This document shows positions 17,679 to 26,819 of a stretch of 64,000 nt of DNA, one piece after another (positions within the stretch are counted from its first letter, which is position 1; each line of letters starts with the position of its first letter). Source of the stretch: PUPG01 sp031323845. Its GTDB lineage: Bacteria; Bacteroidota; Bacteroidia; Bacteroidales; UBA7960. The stretch lies in assembly GCA_031323845.1 (NCBI GenBank), contig JAVIYP010000009.1, positions 1 to 64,000 of the forward strand, written 5' to 3'. A program made the translations under genes and the position numbers. Below the pieces are notes generated by a model. It was given only the letters and a program-made list of their open reading frames with translations, was not told where the DNA came from and made no database searches.

Positions 17679-18893
17679 TTACACATTCAGGATTTCTCCC
17701 TCTGAACGTGCAATAATCACTGCTCCGCACGAATCGCTCCAAACATTGACCGTAGTACGGAACATATCCAGAATACGGTCAACCGCCAGTATGAGACCGA
17801 CGCCCTCGAGCGGCAGACCTACCGCAGTAAGAATTATGGTTATGATCACCAGTCCGGCCATCGGAATACCCGCGGCACCAATGGATGCAAGAAGTGCGGT
17901 TATCACCACGATACCCTGTTGCAGCAGACTTAGCTCAATGCCATAGGCCTGGGCGATGAACAGTGCAGCAACGCATTCGTACAGGGCAGTGCCGTCCATA
18001 TTAATGGTAGCCCCAAGTGGCAATACAAAACCTGTGGTTTCGTTAGAGACTCCGCTGTTATGTTCAACGGCTTTCAGGGTTAACGGTAATGTTGCATTGC
18101 TGCTGGATGTGGAGAACGCAGTCAGTAGTGGTACCGACATGCATCGCACGTGCTTCAGCGGATTAGCCCTGCCAACAAAACGGACCAGTAAAGGCAGGGT
18201 GATCATGGCATGCAGGGCCAGGGCGCTGATGACCGCAAGCATATATAACCCCATGCTGTTCATTACAGGCAACAAATTATCGGCATGTTCGCTTACCAGC
18301 TTTGATACAATTCCAAAGATCCCAAGAGGCGTAAAACGTATCACAAACATGGTCAGCTGCATCATCACCGCAAAAATGGCGTTGAACGTCTTTTCGATGG
18401 GCTGGCGCAGGGAGGGGGTAACGCGCGTCGTGAAAAATCCGAAAAGAATAGCGAAAAAGATGATGGAAAGCATATTACCCGTGGCCATAGCTTCAACGAT
18501 ATTGACCGGAATAATGTTGATCAGCGTTTGACCAAAGGTTTCAGCTCCAACATCAAGCCCGTCGACGATACCGCTCAAACCCAGATCAGCCCCTTTCCCG
18601 GGCTTTAAAAGGTTAACCATAAACAGTCCGGTCATGATGGCGAAAAAACTCGTCATGAGATAATAACTGAAAGTCTTCACACTCATCCTTCCCAGGTTTT
18701 TGGCACTTCCGATTCCGGTAACCCCGGATACGATACTGGAAAAAATCAGCGGCACAATGATCATTCGGAGTGCCCGGAGGAAAAGATCACCCATCCAACT
18801 GACATATTCAACGTGTTCAGTAAACAATATGCCGAATATAATACTCAGTACCAGTGCAATAAGGATCTGCCAATGCAATTGTATCTTTCGCAT
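17679..18893 (-). CDS. Dicarboxylate/amino acid:cation symporter (DAACS family)
   Basis: A 404-residue inner-membrane transporter of the GltP/DctA/GltPh family, importing glutamate, aspartate or C4-dicarboxylates with Na+ or H+. Family motifs are present: the serine-rich re-entrant hairpin in AFSTSSSNATLPLT, then FVLPLGATINMDGTALYE (NMDGT cation site), and AAGIPMAGLVI, DRILDMFRTTVNVWSD. About eight hydrophobic segments are visible. The start MRKIQLHWQILIALVL (18893) is chosen because the preceding 28 codons are hydrophilic and lack conservation. Which substrate is used cannot be told from the sequence alone. Confidence 0.9.
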   Translation of the reverse strand: MRKIQLHWQILIALVLSIIFGILFTEHVEYVSWMGDLFLRALRMIIVPLIFSSIVSGVTGIGSAKNLGRMSVKTFSYYLMTSFFAIMTGLFMVNLLKPGKGADLGLSGIVDGLDVGAETFGQTLINIIPVNIVEAMATGNMLSIIFFAILFGFFTTRVTPSLRQPIEKTFNAIFAVMMQLTMFVIRFTPLGIFGIVSKLVSEHADNLLPVMNSMGLYMLAVISALALHAMITLPLLVRFVGRANPLKHVRCMSVPLLTAFSTSSSNATLPLTLKAVEHNSGVSNETTGFVLPLGATINMDGTALYECVAALFIAQAYGIELSLLQQGIVVITALLASIGAAGIPMAGLVIITIILTAVGLPLEGVGLILAVDRILDMFRTTVNVWSDSCGAVIIARSEGEILNV

Positions 18894-19169
18894 AGCCGTG
18901 TTTTTTTTGAAAGGCCCGACAATATTACAAAAACAATTGTGATTATCCCAGTTTTTTCCCGGATAGTCTTGTTGCAATTTTTTTTTGACAGGTCGTTAAT
19001 CACTTTTTTTGCGCGCCAGATTCAATGCCTGTATTTGAAATAATTTTGAACGTTGCTTCACGGATCGGGTAAAGGTTTTTTTCGGCACCGACAAACCCGT
19101 GACAGAAGATCTTTTCCTGTTATGAACTCCTTTAGTGATCCGGCTTGAAGAGAAAGCAGGCAGGCATTG

Positions 19170-21689
19170 TTATTTATTGCTGAATATACTGACGATGCCG
19201 ATGATATCAAGCACATTGATGGTTCCATCCTGGTTGACATCAGCGTTATAAAAGCAAAAAGGGCCGTTGTCGACACCGGTGAAATGGTTGACCACAGTAA
19301 TGATGTCCAGGATGTTTACCTGTCCGTCGTCGTTGGCATCTCCGTGAATGTTCATCAATACGACTTCCACTGAGGTGTTTTCTTCAAGGGTCAGCTGGCC
19401 GCTACTCTCCAGGTAACAGGGAGCTGTGACAGTGTAGGTGTAGGTGCCGGGTTCCAGTTCGTCAATCACGTATTCTCCGGCTTCGTATGTCGTGCCGTTC
19501 ACGGTAATGGTTGCCTCTTCTATGGCTTCGTTGCTTTCATTTATGATGGTGAAGGTAATACTCAGCAGGGGTGAGGTAGTTTCGATGGGAAGCCCGATGA
19601 GTTTAAAATCATCAAAATAAAAGCCTTCCATATTAATGATATGATCACTAACGAGTCTGAACCGGAACCAAACCTCTTCGTGGCCGATCAGGTGCGAAAG
19701 ATCAACCTCTTCTTTGACCCATTGCTGTTGGCTGCCATGATAAAGCGGCTTTCCTGTATCCTGGTTGTTGCCACCGGTAACGGTATAATTGCCTGCCAGG
19801 GGAGTCCACGTTTCCTGGTTGTCTGTCGAATACATGAATTGCACATAGTCCCAGTTGGCCTCAATCTGATATCGGGTGTGGAATTCGATCCAGGCCACAC
19901 TAACTGTGCTGAGATCAAAAGCCTGCTGCGTGGTGATGAAGGTATGGGCATTGTTCGGGTAGTTCTGGCCGGGGCTGTCTGCAATTGATCCGGGCGGAGA
20001 AAAGTAGTGCTGGTTGGAAATGCCCCAGGTGCTGCTTGTCCATTGATCAAGATTGTCGCAGGGGTCGTGGAAGATTACCAGTGGTTCGCCATAGAATTTG
20101 GTCAGGGTGTCATTCCAGGCAAAGCTGCCATTGTCGAGCGAAAGCACAAAGCTTATCTCCTGTCCTAACCCAATGGATGGGCTCAGTTCGAGACTGATGT
20201 ATGCTGTATCCGTATCGAGAAGACCCATATTGGTGAAGTGCACGCTTTCACCCGCGCCCGTTATGTTATCGCTGAGGGGTATCAGGGAAACGGTGAAGCT
20301 GGCCGGGCTGACCTGACCAAAGTTGATGATGCTGAATTCAATATCGGCCGAATTTTCGCTTATGAATTGCGGGCTCAGGTCCGTTGCTTCCGCAAAGGGT
20401 AGAGCCAGGCGGGCCAGGCCAAGGTTCATGTGGGTATGGCCGGCACATATTTCCTCAATGCGATCCATAGCAGGCCAGAAACCGTCAGAGGGCTTGCCGG
20501 CTTCGGGAGTAAACGCAAACACCTTGTCTTTGGTGGTTTGTTCACCGTAGAACCAATCGTCAGAAACTCCGTTGGCCAGGTAGTTCAAGGTCTCGTAAAC
20601 AGTACCGTAAACATAATTATTCTCGCGGGTAAGGTACTTTGCGTATTCAGAAAAAATTTCAGCATCAGGGGTGAGTAAATTGGCATACCCCCATGGGTAG
20701 ATCAAGAGATCGCTGAAGGTATGGTTGTTCAGGGCAAGACTGAAGTTATATGTTTCGGCAAGTTGCTTTTGCAATTGCGTTTCGGGTTCTGAAAAAGCTG
20801 CCATGCCACGGTAAGTCTGGGCAGGCGGATTCGGAGAAGAACCCCAGTTGTCGTGACCCCACTTGTAACCAAAGTTTCGGTTCAGGTCAACACCAATGCT
20901 TCCGTCGTAATTCTGACGCATGTTTTTGCGATGCATGCTGCCTCCGTTCGGATGGGTTGTTTCGCAAAAAATATATCCGTCGGGATTTACACAGGGTACA
21001 AAATACATTTCGATATGGTCAACCAGGTATTGAATTTCCGGGTCGGAATCGTAATTTTCCAGAATGTACCACATCTGGAAAAGCATTTGCTGCATCGAAG
21101 CCGGCTCCCTGGCATGAGTCAGGGCAGTGTACAGCACTTTTGGCTTATCCTGCTCAATGCCAGGATTGTTTGATATCCTGACCCAGTATACCGGTCTGCC
21201 CTGTATGGTTGTTGTCGTTCCTATGGGTTGTCTTACGGAGATAATATCGGGAAAAAGCTCCACCATCAGATCAAGATCATCAAGCATCTCATCATAGGTG
21301 TGAAAACCTCCCATGGAGCCCAGGGTAAAGTTAACGGGAGTGGGGTACTCTGATCTGGGTGTGGCTTCACGCATCTGACGGTTGAGTTCGTCGCGATCAA
21401 AGGCGGCGTTGCGTGCCTGGTAGTAACTGGTCATGTCTTCGATCAGAATCTCATAACGAAAGCCTGCATTCTCAATTAACCGGAGTTCGGTCTCGGAAAA
21501 TTCACCCATAAGCGAATGACCCGGTCTGAATTCGGCAATGTCCATAGCGATGCCAAGGCCGGCAAGCTCCCTGACTTCTCTCCCCGCAAGGTCGATCACA
21601 ACCCTGTGGTGCTTTTCAGCGAAAGCTATAGTTAAGGAGCTAATAACCAGAATAATAATAACAAAACCTCTCTTGTAAAAAGAATTCAT
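19170..21689 (-). CDS. Secreted M14 zinc carboxypeptidase with dockerin-like C-terminus
   Basis: An 839-residue exported protein. A signal peptide (residues 1-24, ending IAFA) precedes a propeptide-like region and an M14 peptidase domain (about 115-450). Zn ligands are His and Glu in THAREPAS and the His in ALNNHTFSD; VDLNRNFGYKWG and the Glu in FTPEAGKP complete the site. A beta-sandwich/interdomain region (about 450-560), a MAM- or jelly-roll-like region (about 560-700) and a carboxypeptidase-regulatory-like repeat (about 705-775) follow. The last 60 residues carry two calcium-loop repeats, GDANDDGQVNILDI and ADVNQDGTINVLDI, the dockerin I pattern. No cohesin gene is seen. A -7 box lies about 72 bases upstream. 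Confidence 0.87.
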   Translation of the reverse strand: MNSFYKRGFVIIILVISSLTIAFAEKHHRVVIDLAGREVRELAGLGIAMDIAEFRPGHSLMGEFSETELRLIENAGFRYEILIEDMTSYYQARNAAFDRDELNRQMREATPRSEYPTPVNFTLGSMGGFHTYDEMLDDLDLMVELFPDIISVRQPIGTTTTIQGRPVYWVRISNNPGIEQDKPKVLYTALTHAREPASMQQMLFQMWYILENYDSDPEIQYLVDHIEMYFVPCVNPDGYIFCETTHPNGGSMHRKNMRQNYDGSIGVDLNRNFGYKWGHDNWGSSPNPPAQTYRGMAAFSEPETQLQKQLAETYNFSLALNNHTFSDLLIYPWGYANLLTPDAEIFSEYAKYLTRENNYVYGTVYETLNYLANGVSDDWFYGEQTTKDKVFAFTPEAGKPSDGFWPAMDRIEEICAGHTHMNLGLARLALPFAEATDLSPQFISENSADIEFSIINFGQVSPASFTVSLIPLSDNITGAGESVHFTNMGLLDTDTAYISLELSPSIGLGQEISFVLSLDNGSFAWNDTLTKFYGEPLVIFHDPCDNLDQWTSSTWGISNQHYFSPPGSIADSPGQNYPNNAHTFITTQQAFDLSTVSVAWIEFHTRYQIEANWDYVQFMYSTDNQETWTPLAGNYTVTGGNNQDTGKPLYHGSQQQWVKEEVDLSHLIGHEEVWFRFRLVSDHIINMEGFYFDDFKLIGLPIETTSPLLSITFTIINESNEAIEEATITVNGTTYEAGEYVIDELEPGTYTYTVTAPCYLESSGQLTLEENTSVEVVLMNIHGDANDDGQVNILDIITVVNHFTGVDNGPFCFYNADVNQDGTINVLDIIGIVSIFSNK

Positions 21690-21760
21690 TTCAGATGTGT
21701 TTAGTGGATGATTGAACGCAGGATTTATTCATAAGGTAAAGAGAAAAGCATTGAACAGAG

Positions 21761-21768
21761 CAAATATA
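21761..21768 (-). promoter_or_regulatory. -7 box for the M14 carboxypeptidase gene
   Basis: Minus strand TATATTTG followed by C, an exact TAnnTTTG match, about 72 bases before the start codon. Between it and the divergent -7 box at 22032 lie about 260 bases in which I see no gene. Confidence 0.5.
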
Positions 21769-22031
21769 TCATTTTTTGAACGAACCATTCATCCAACCTC
21801 ATTTATGGATAAAAAAGATATTTTCCCAGACTTGTTTTCCATCCAGGTTGGCCGGAGCAGAGTTCTCAGGGCCTACTGAAGCAAGCCGGGGTGCTGGCCC
21901 ACATAAACTTCTGTTAACCGTTAAACCATCGTTTTCTGGTATTGAAATTTACCGGGAACAGCAGCATATTTAATCTGAACAGGGCACTTTAAGATTTTTT
22001 TGGATCATTCATTCAGTTTTTGTATTTTTAA

Positions 22032-22039
22032 TACCTTTG
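22032..22039 (+). promoter_or_regulatory. -7 box for the envelope gene series
   Basis: TACCTTTG, an exact TAnnTTTG match, 88 bases upstream of the start at 22128. No -33 TTG sits at the standard distance. Confidence 0.45.
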
Positions 22040-22127
22040 GGATGATGAGGGTGTGCTTTTTATTGAAGATCAAAAGGAGCCGCCTGTCAGAAATAAATGA
22101 TCTTTTGGTGTTAAAAATCAACTTGTT

Positions 22128-23813
22128 ATGAGAAGTATCCTGCTTATTATTTTTGCTCTTTTTCCCGTGTTTTGGGTACAGTTTGATGCAGTTTCCCAGG
22201 ATGCTGACGATGCCCTCAAGGTAAGCCGCTCATCCATCATACCTGAAGCGTATGACAGAAGCTCCATATCGTTAATGCTTGTTTATGACAGGAATGACCC
22301 GTATTTGCCGCTGCTGAAAAACGCCTTTGCCGGCATCGTTCAGAGCGATAAATTTTTTATTAATCCGCTCGACAAACCCCTGATGGAGTTCAGGGGTATC
22401 CGGACTGCGGACCGGAAGATCATTCCATATACCAATATCCGTGAAAACCTGATTACCAATAACTACGCCCGTGAGATTATTTCCTACTGGTACAATCGGA
22501 CTGAGGAGGGATTGATGGATATGGAGAGGATCCATGAACGGGGTATGGAGAACGCCACCGATGCCGATGTGATGCGCAGCCAGGCAACCGTTCGTGGTAA
22601 TTGGGCGTTGATGGACTACGGTAACCGGCTGATTGAAAAAAGTTATATTATAGCTCTTGATTTCAGGGAAGTTGAACGATTTGACACAGAATACCAGGAG
22701 GGGTTCTCCGTTGAGGTGCGTGCGTCGTTGTTCCGGATAGAGCTTTCCGAACAGGACAAAGAACTGATTTATGATGCATGGGTGCTTGAAACGGATACGA
22801 AAGAGGAAGCGGCCAGGAAGAAAAAGCTTTTCGAAGAGATCAGCCCTGAAGTGACTTTTGTAACACAGGTGCTTACCACAGCCATATCCTTCAATCATAA
22901 AGAACATACGTTTCTTGGGAAAATAACTCCTAAACGAAGCGATGAGGAGCTGATCAACCGGCTCGTGCAAAGCGCATACGATAACATCCTGACTGAACTG
23001 GAAAGGAGTTATGACGACTTCAACGTCATTACACCGCTGTATTCGGTTCGTCCCTTAGCTGCCAAAATCGGCAAAAAGGAAGGGCTAAGGGTTGATCAGC
23101 GTTTCTTTGTATACGAGCACCGGTATGACAGGGCAACTCAGCAGATTGTTGAAACCCGCAGGGGGGTGATCAGGGCAACGGGAGACATTACCGACAACCG
23201 TGGAATTGCCACCGGAGATATGCGTCCCAGCAGGTTTTACCAGGTATCCGGAAGGCGTTTGCATGAGGGTTTCGTATTGCAGCAAAGAAACGACTATGGC
23301 CTTCAGCTCATGCTGGGAGGTGCAGCCGGTGACATTGGGGGTATTTCCGGTGAGCTGGCTTATGCGATAGGCAGGGCCATCAATGTGCCTGCGCTGTACG
23401 TTTCCTTCTCCGCGGCATATCAAAGCAAAGAATATCCCGATTTTGACGACGATCCCACAGGGACCATACCGGTTTTTGGCAATGAGAACCTCGAATTCAT
23501 CCGCCTGGGAGGAAGCCTGTCAAAAGGCTTGCACTTTTTCAGAAATTTCGAGCTCAGACCGGCCATAGGTTTCACTTACGAGCAAGCAGGCAATGATGAG
23601 ATGGATGATGACATTACATCGCTGTTCCTTAACGGTGGTGCAAGCTTAGCCGTAAACCTGGGCCACAGTGTTCAGATGGTTCTGGCCTATAATTATTTCT
23701 TAAACATAGGTTATGCCTCTTATGCTGAAGAAGCAACCGACTATAAATACACGGAAATATTTCCGGGCAGGGAAGGAGGTGTTCCGTTTCTTGGGCTGAG
23801 ATTTGTTTTTTGA
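22128..23813 (+). CDS. Exported protein with probable C-terminal outer-membrane barrel
   Basis: A 561-residue protein of no named family that I can assign. Residues 1-24 are a signal peptide (ending DAVSQ). About residues 45-330 are a soluble region beginning SISLMLVYDRNDPYLPLLKN, with MDYGNRLIEKSYIIALDF resembling the core of CsgG/LpoB-like periplasmic domains. Residues about 300-385 (GLRVDQRFFVYEHRYD, RATGDITDNRGIATGDM) look like a small beta domain. From about 390 to the end come alternating strands rich in Gly and aromatic residues, ending FLGLRFVF; a terminal Phe is typical of outer-membrane barrels. It is first in a series of seven exported proteins on the same strand and is followed by a terminator-like hairpin. 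Confidence 0.6.
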   Translation: MRSILLIIFALFPVFWVQFDAVSQDADDALKVSRSSIIPEAYDRSSISLMLVYDRNDPYLPLLKNAFAGIVQSDKFFINPLDKPLMEFRGIRTADRKIIPYTNIRENLITNNYAREIISYWYNRTEEGLMDMERIHERGMENATDADVMRSQATVRGNWALMDYGNRLIEKSYIIALDFREVERFDTEYQEGFSVEVRASLFRIELSEQDKELIYDAWVLETDTKEEAARKKKLFEEISPEVTFVTQVLTTAISFNHKEHTFLGKITPKRSDEELINRLVQSAYDNILTELERSYDDFNVITPLYSVRPLAAKIGKKEGLRVDQRFFVYEHRYDRATQQIVETRRGVIRATGDITDNRGIATGDMRPSRFYQVSGRRLHEGFVLQQRNDYGLQLMLGGAAGDIGGISGELAYAIGRAINVPALYVSFSAAYQSKEYPDFDDDPTGTIPVFGNENLEFIRLGGSLSKGLHFFRNFELRPAIGFTYEQAGNDEMDDDITSLFLNGGASLAVNLGHSVQMVLAYNYFLNIGYASYAEEATDYKYTEIFPGREGGVPFLGLRFVF

Positions 23814-23830
23814 TGCCGTTTGAAAAAAAG

Positions 23831-23875
23831 ATCCTTCAACAAAAAGGGCTCTGTGAGCAGAAAGGATGGTTTTTT
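23831..23875 (+). terminator. Probable intrinsic terminator
   Basis: ATCCTT pairs with AAGGAT (outer arm) and GCTC with GAGC (inner arm), followed by GGTTTTTT. It lies 18 bases after the stop of the preceding gene. Confidence 0.5.
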
Positions 23876-23887
23876 CGGTTCGGGTTC

Positions 23888-23917
23888 TTGATTTGTCCCT
23901 GTCTTTGCCTATATTTG
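23888..23917 (+). promoter_or_regulatory. Promoter with -33 and -7 boxes
   Basis: TTG at 23888-23890, a 19-base spacer, and TATATTTG at 23910-23917 match the Bacteroidota promoter consensus in both elements and spacing. The next gene starts at 24163, so the leader would be about 240 bases; I see no coding sequence or known riboswitch in it. Confidence 0.55.
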
Positions 23918-24162
23918 TAGAAGAAACCCATGGTAAAAAACGGACGTCCGGGGTGCTGTTTTTTAGAAGAAATAAAGGTTTGAGATGCAGGCCGGGTTTA
24001 CCGGACCTTACAAGCGGAAAGTTTGCATCGTGCCATATATCGTGCCTGTGTTGTGTTTCTCAGCTTCAACAGGAGTTGATATTATAAAGGCTCTGTTTTT
24101 TGTTATGGGACCCATTACGGTTGTGGGGTTGAATCGAAAAAAACATAAAAAAGGAATATGCT

Positions 24163-24690
24163 ATGAAGATGAAGAGTATGCTGATCATTCTCAGTGTTTT
24201 GATGATCATTATTGGTTGTTCAGCCCAGCGTGAACTGGGCAGACGTGAAAGAAAAATACTGTACAGCAGCAGTTACAATTATGAGATACAGCCCGCAGGT
24301 GTCGGTCAGGATGGTACCAAAGCGGTCAAGGTATGGGGTTATGGCCGCAGTCCTGAAGATGCTGTTCAGATAGCCAAGAGAAATGCCGTGGCAGCATGTA
24401 TTTTCAGGGGAATTCCGGCCGGGCCCGGTGTTGGACCTACTCCGCCTATCGTTACCGAACACAATGCACATGAGATTCATGCCGATTTTTTTGAAGAGTT
24501 TTTCAAAGTGGGCGGCAGGTATCTGAACTTTATCGCCTTGTCGACCGACGGACCGCCTTCCGGACAAGACAGGATAAGAATTGAAAGAAACTATTACAAG
24601 GTAGGTGTGAACGTTCAGGTAATGTATGACAATCTCAGAAGGGAGCTTGAAAATGCCGGTATAGCTCGCCGGCTCGATCATGGCTTTTGA
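24163..24690 (+). CDS. LPP20-like lipoprotein
   Basis: A 175-residue lipoprotein with lipobox LMIIIGCS (Cys about residue 19). The core VWGYGRSPEDAVQIAKRNAVAACIF resembles the helix of LPP20/CsgG-type small domains, in which a run of alanines in an AKRNAV context is conserved. The C-terminal part ends in hydrophilic sequence (YKVGVNVQVMYDNLRREL). The function is unknown. It starts the second transcript of the envelope series and is 52 bases before the DUF6175 gene. Anchoring in the outer membrane is inferred from the lipobox only. Confidence 0.6.
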   Translation: MKMKSMLIILSVLMIIIGCSAQRELGRRERKILYSSSYNYEIQPAGVGQDGTKAVKVWGYGRSPEDAVQIAKRNAVAACIFRGIPAGPGVGPTPPIVTEHNAHEIHADFFEEFFKVGGRYLNFIALSTDGPPSGQDRIRIERNYYKVGVNVQVMYDNLRRELENAGIARRLDHGF

Positions 24691-24742
24691 TATCACCGTT
24701 TTGGAGTTTATTCATTCAGTTCTAATATAAATATTTGACACC

Positions 24743-25717
24743 GTGAAACCTTACTTATCACTTTTTTTGCTCCTTTTTGTATGCACTGCATCGCTGTTTT
24801 CGCAGGTGGCCAGGCGTCCTTCCATTATGGTGGTTCCCAGCGACCAGTATTGTATATCGCGGGGATACTCCACTACGTTTGTCAGTGAGGGTGTTGAGCA
24901 GACCATCCCGGATTACCGGCAGGCTATGCAAAACGATCCGCAGTTGCGGCTCGTAATTACCAAAATGGGCGGCATCATGGCCGACAGGGGTTTCCCGCTG
25001 AAAGACCTGGAGCAGGAGCTGCGCAACCTGGAACGCCAGTCGGCGGAGCTTGAAATGCTTGCCTCCACTGAAACGGGCGCAGGAATTGCCGAAAGCCCCA
25101 TTGACCGACTGAAAAGAGTGGCGCAGGCCGACATCATCCTCGACCTGGATTTTACCGTCAGCACCAGAGGTTCCCAGAACTGGATAAGCTTCAACTTAAG
25201 GGGCATTGATGCCTATACGTCAATGATGATAGCGGGTGCAGCGGGAACCGGAGAACCCAGCAGCGCAGCTCCCGTTGATCTGCTGCTCGAAGAAGCTGTG
25301 CTGAGTTATATGGATGAGTTCAATGGCCGCCTGATGAACCATTTTCAGAATATGTTCGATCAGGGCAGGCAGGTGAGCATCATGGTAAGGGTTTGGGACA
25401 GCGCCTTTTTTGATCTTTATGAAGTGTTTCATCATGACGGGTACGACATGGAACTGATTGATATTATTGAATACTGGATTGAAGACAATACCGTTGAAGG
25501 CCGTTACAGCCTGGCTACAGGTTCTAACAACTTCCTGCGCTTTGAACAAGTGCGTATTCCCTTGTTTACGACCGATCCGCGCGGACGCGAGAGAGCCATG
25601 GATACGCGCAGGTTCGTCAGCAGCCTCGCTTCTTACCTGCGTCAGAATTTTAATATTGAATCACATATACACCAGAGAGGGCTTGGTGAAGCCTGGCTCA
25701 TCATAGGTGAACGATAA
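24743..25717 (+). CDS. DUF6175 family exported protein
   Basis: A 324-residue protein with a signal peptide (residues 1-20, ending SLFSQ). The start of the mature part, RRPSIMVVPSDQYCISRGY, and the stretches MADRGFPLKDLEQELRNLE and AESPIDRLKRVAQADIILDL are what I recognise as DUF6175, a Bacteroidota-specific family of unknown function. About residues 30-170 have the alternating fold of CsgG-like assembly domains. The start codon printed here is GTG at 24743 (read as Met). It is closely packed with the next gene (18-base gap), so the two are co-transcribed. Confidence 0.72.
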   Translation: MKPYLSLFLLLFVCTASLFSQVARRPSIMVVPSDQYCISRGYSTTFVSEGVEQTIPDYRQAMQNDPQLRLVITKMGGIMADRGFPLKDLEQELRNLERQSAELEMLASTETGAGIAESPIDRLKRVAQADIILDLDFTVSTRGSQNWISFNLRGIDAYTSMMIAGAAGTGEPSSAAPVDLLLEEAVLSYMDEFNGRLMNHFQNMFDQGRQVSIMVRVWDSAFFDLYEVFHHDGYDMELIDIIEYWIEDNTVEGRYSLATGSNNFLRFEQVRIPLFTTDPRGRERAMDTRRFVSSLASYLRQNFNIESHIHQRGLGEAWLIIGER

Positions 25718-25735
25718 ACCGGAAAAACTACCATC

Positions 25736-26776
25736 ATGCAAAAAAAACTACCAGTACTGTTGATTATCGTCCTGATCATCCCTCTTTGGGCTTTTGCACA
25801 GAACCCCCAGCCGCGGATGGATGACAGGGATCGCATCGCCATCATGCCACTGATTGATGAGCAGGTTGAAATCAGCGGCCAGGCCAGGAACCTGCTTCAG
25901 GCCAGAATGTCAAACATCATTAACCTGAACGGACTGGCCGCCCGTGAAGAGGCATCGTATTTTGTAATGGTGCCACAGATCAGTGTGGTTTCTGAAGATA
26001 TCACGCCGACGGCTCCCCCAATGCATGCCGTTACACTTTACATCTCTTTCAGTATCATTGACAATTATACCGGCACTGTGTTTGGTGAAACCGGTATGGA
26101 GGTCAGGGGCGTCGATCAAAGCCGTGAACGGGCGTTTACCCATGCCATACGGGGTATTAATCCACGCTCCGGACAATACAGGGTCTTTATGGAAAGAGCC
26201 AAAGACCGGATTCTCTCTTTCTACAACACACAATGCGATCTTGTGATAGCTGCTGCACAAAGCCTGGTGGAACAGGACAGAAAGCGCGAAGCAATTGAGA
26301 TCCTCACTTCAGTGCCTCCTGTCAGCAGGGAGTGCTACGACTTGTGTATGGCACTGGCCGGTGAAATCGGACCGGTACCGGTACCCGAGCCGGAGATGGC
26401 CCGCGAAAGTCAGCCCGAAGCCGATACGGAACAAGAAACCAGGGTGAAAGGTATGAAAGGCAGGCTGAGAAACCTGGAAGTGGAAATATTGCAGGTGGAA
26501 TTCACTGGAAATAATATTGATGTCAGTTTGCTGCTGACCAACAACACCGAAAACACCAGCATCATGCTCAGGTCAGCCCGTTTTATCGACCGCAGAGGCA
26601 ATGAATTTGACCGCCGCCTTTACATCTCTGCCGATCTCGTAAGAGGTGTGCCCACCCGGCGTGACTTTTCATTCAGCGACCCCAATATTGACCTGGTTGA
26701 TTTTATGCGCATGCTTGAACTGAATTTTAGCAGGGAAGGAACACTGATGTTTGAGAATATTGAAGTAAAGAGATAA
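25736..26776 (+). CDS. CsgG/LpoB-like exported protein
   Basis: A 346-residue protein with a signal peptide (ending LWAFAQN). Residues about 30-190 look like the CsgG/LpoB fold: RIAIMPLIDEQVEI near the start, QARMSNIINLNGLAAR, and VTLYISFSIIDNYTGTVFGE. A middle segment has a Cys pair (about 200-230) then a Pro/Glu-rich linker (PVPVPEPEMARESQPEAD). The C-terminal 100 residues form a beta domain (VEILQVEFTGNNIDVSLLL) like those found in envelope proteins that respond to ionic or cell-wall state. It is not a full CsgG pore, lacking evident pore strands. Role unknown; the DUF6175 gene precedes it and an LPP20-like gene follows 43 bases later. Confidence 0.58.
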   Translation: MQKKLPVLLIIVLIIPLWAFAQNPQPRMDDRDRIAIMPLIDEQVEISGQARNLLQARMSNIINLNGLAAREEASYFVMVPQISVVSEDITPTAPPMHAVTLYISFSIIDNYTGTVFGETGMEVRGVDQSRERAFTHAIRGINPRSGQYRVFMERAKDRILSFYNTQCDLVIAAAQSLVEQDRKREAIEILTSVPPVSRECYDLCMALAGEIGPVPVPEPEMARESQPEADTEQETRVKGMKGRLRNLEVEILQVEFTGNNIDVSLLLTNNTENTSIMLRSARFIDRRGNEFDRRLYISADLVRGVPTRRDFSFSDPNIDLVDFMRMLELNFSREGTLMFENIEVKR

Positions 26777-26819
26777 CTGATGTATTATAAATACTTCAAT
26801 ATTAAATATATATAATAAA

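Noticed and set aside
19170..21689. Cellulosome component
   Set aside because: Only the dockerin-like tail is present; no cohesin, scaffoldin or glycoside hydrolase cluster around it.
23985..24233. 82-codon frame in the leader upstream of the LPP20-like lipoprotein
   Set aside because: It overlaps the real lipoprotein start in another frame and its translation shows no protein-like pattern.
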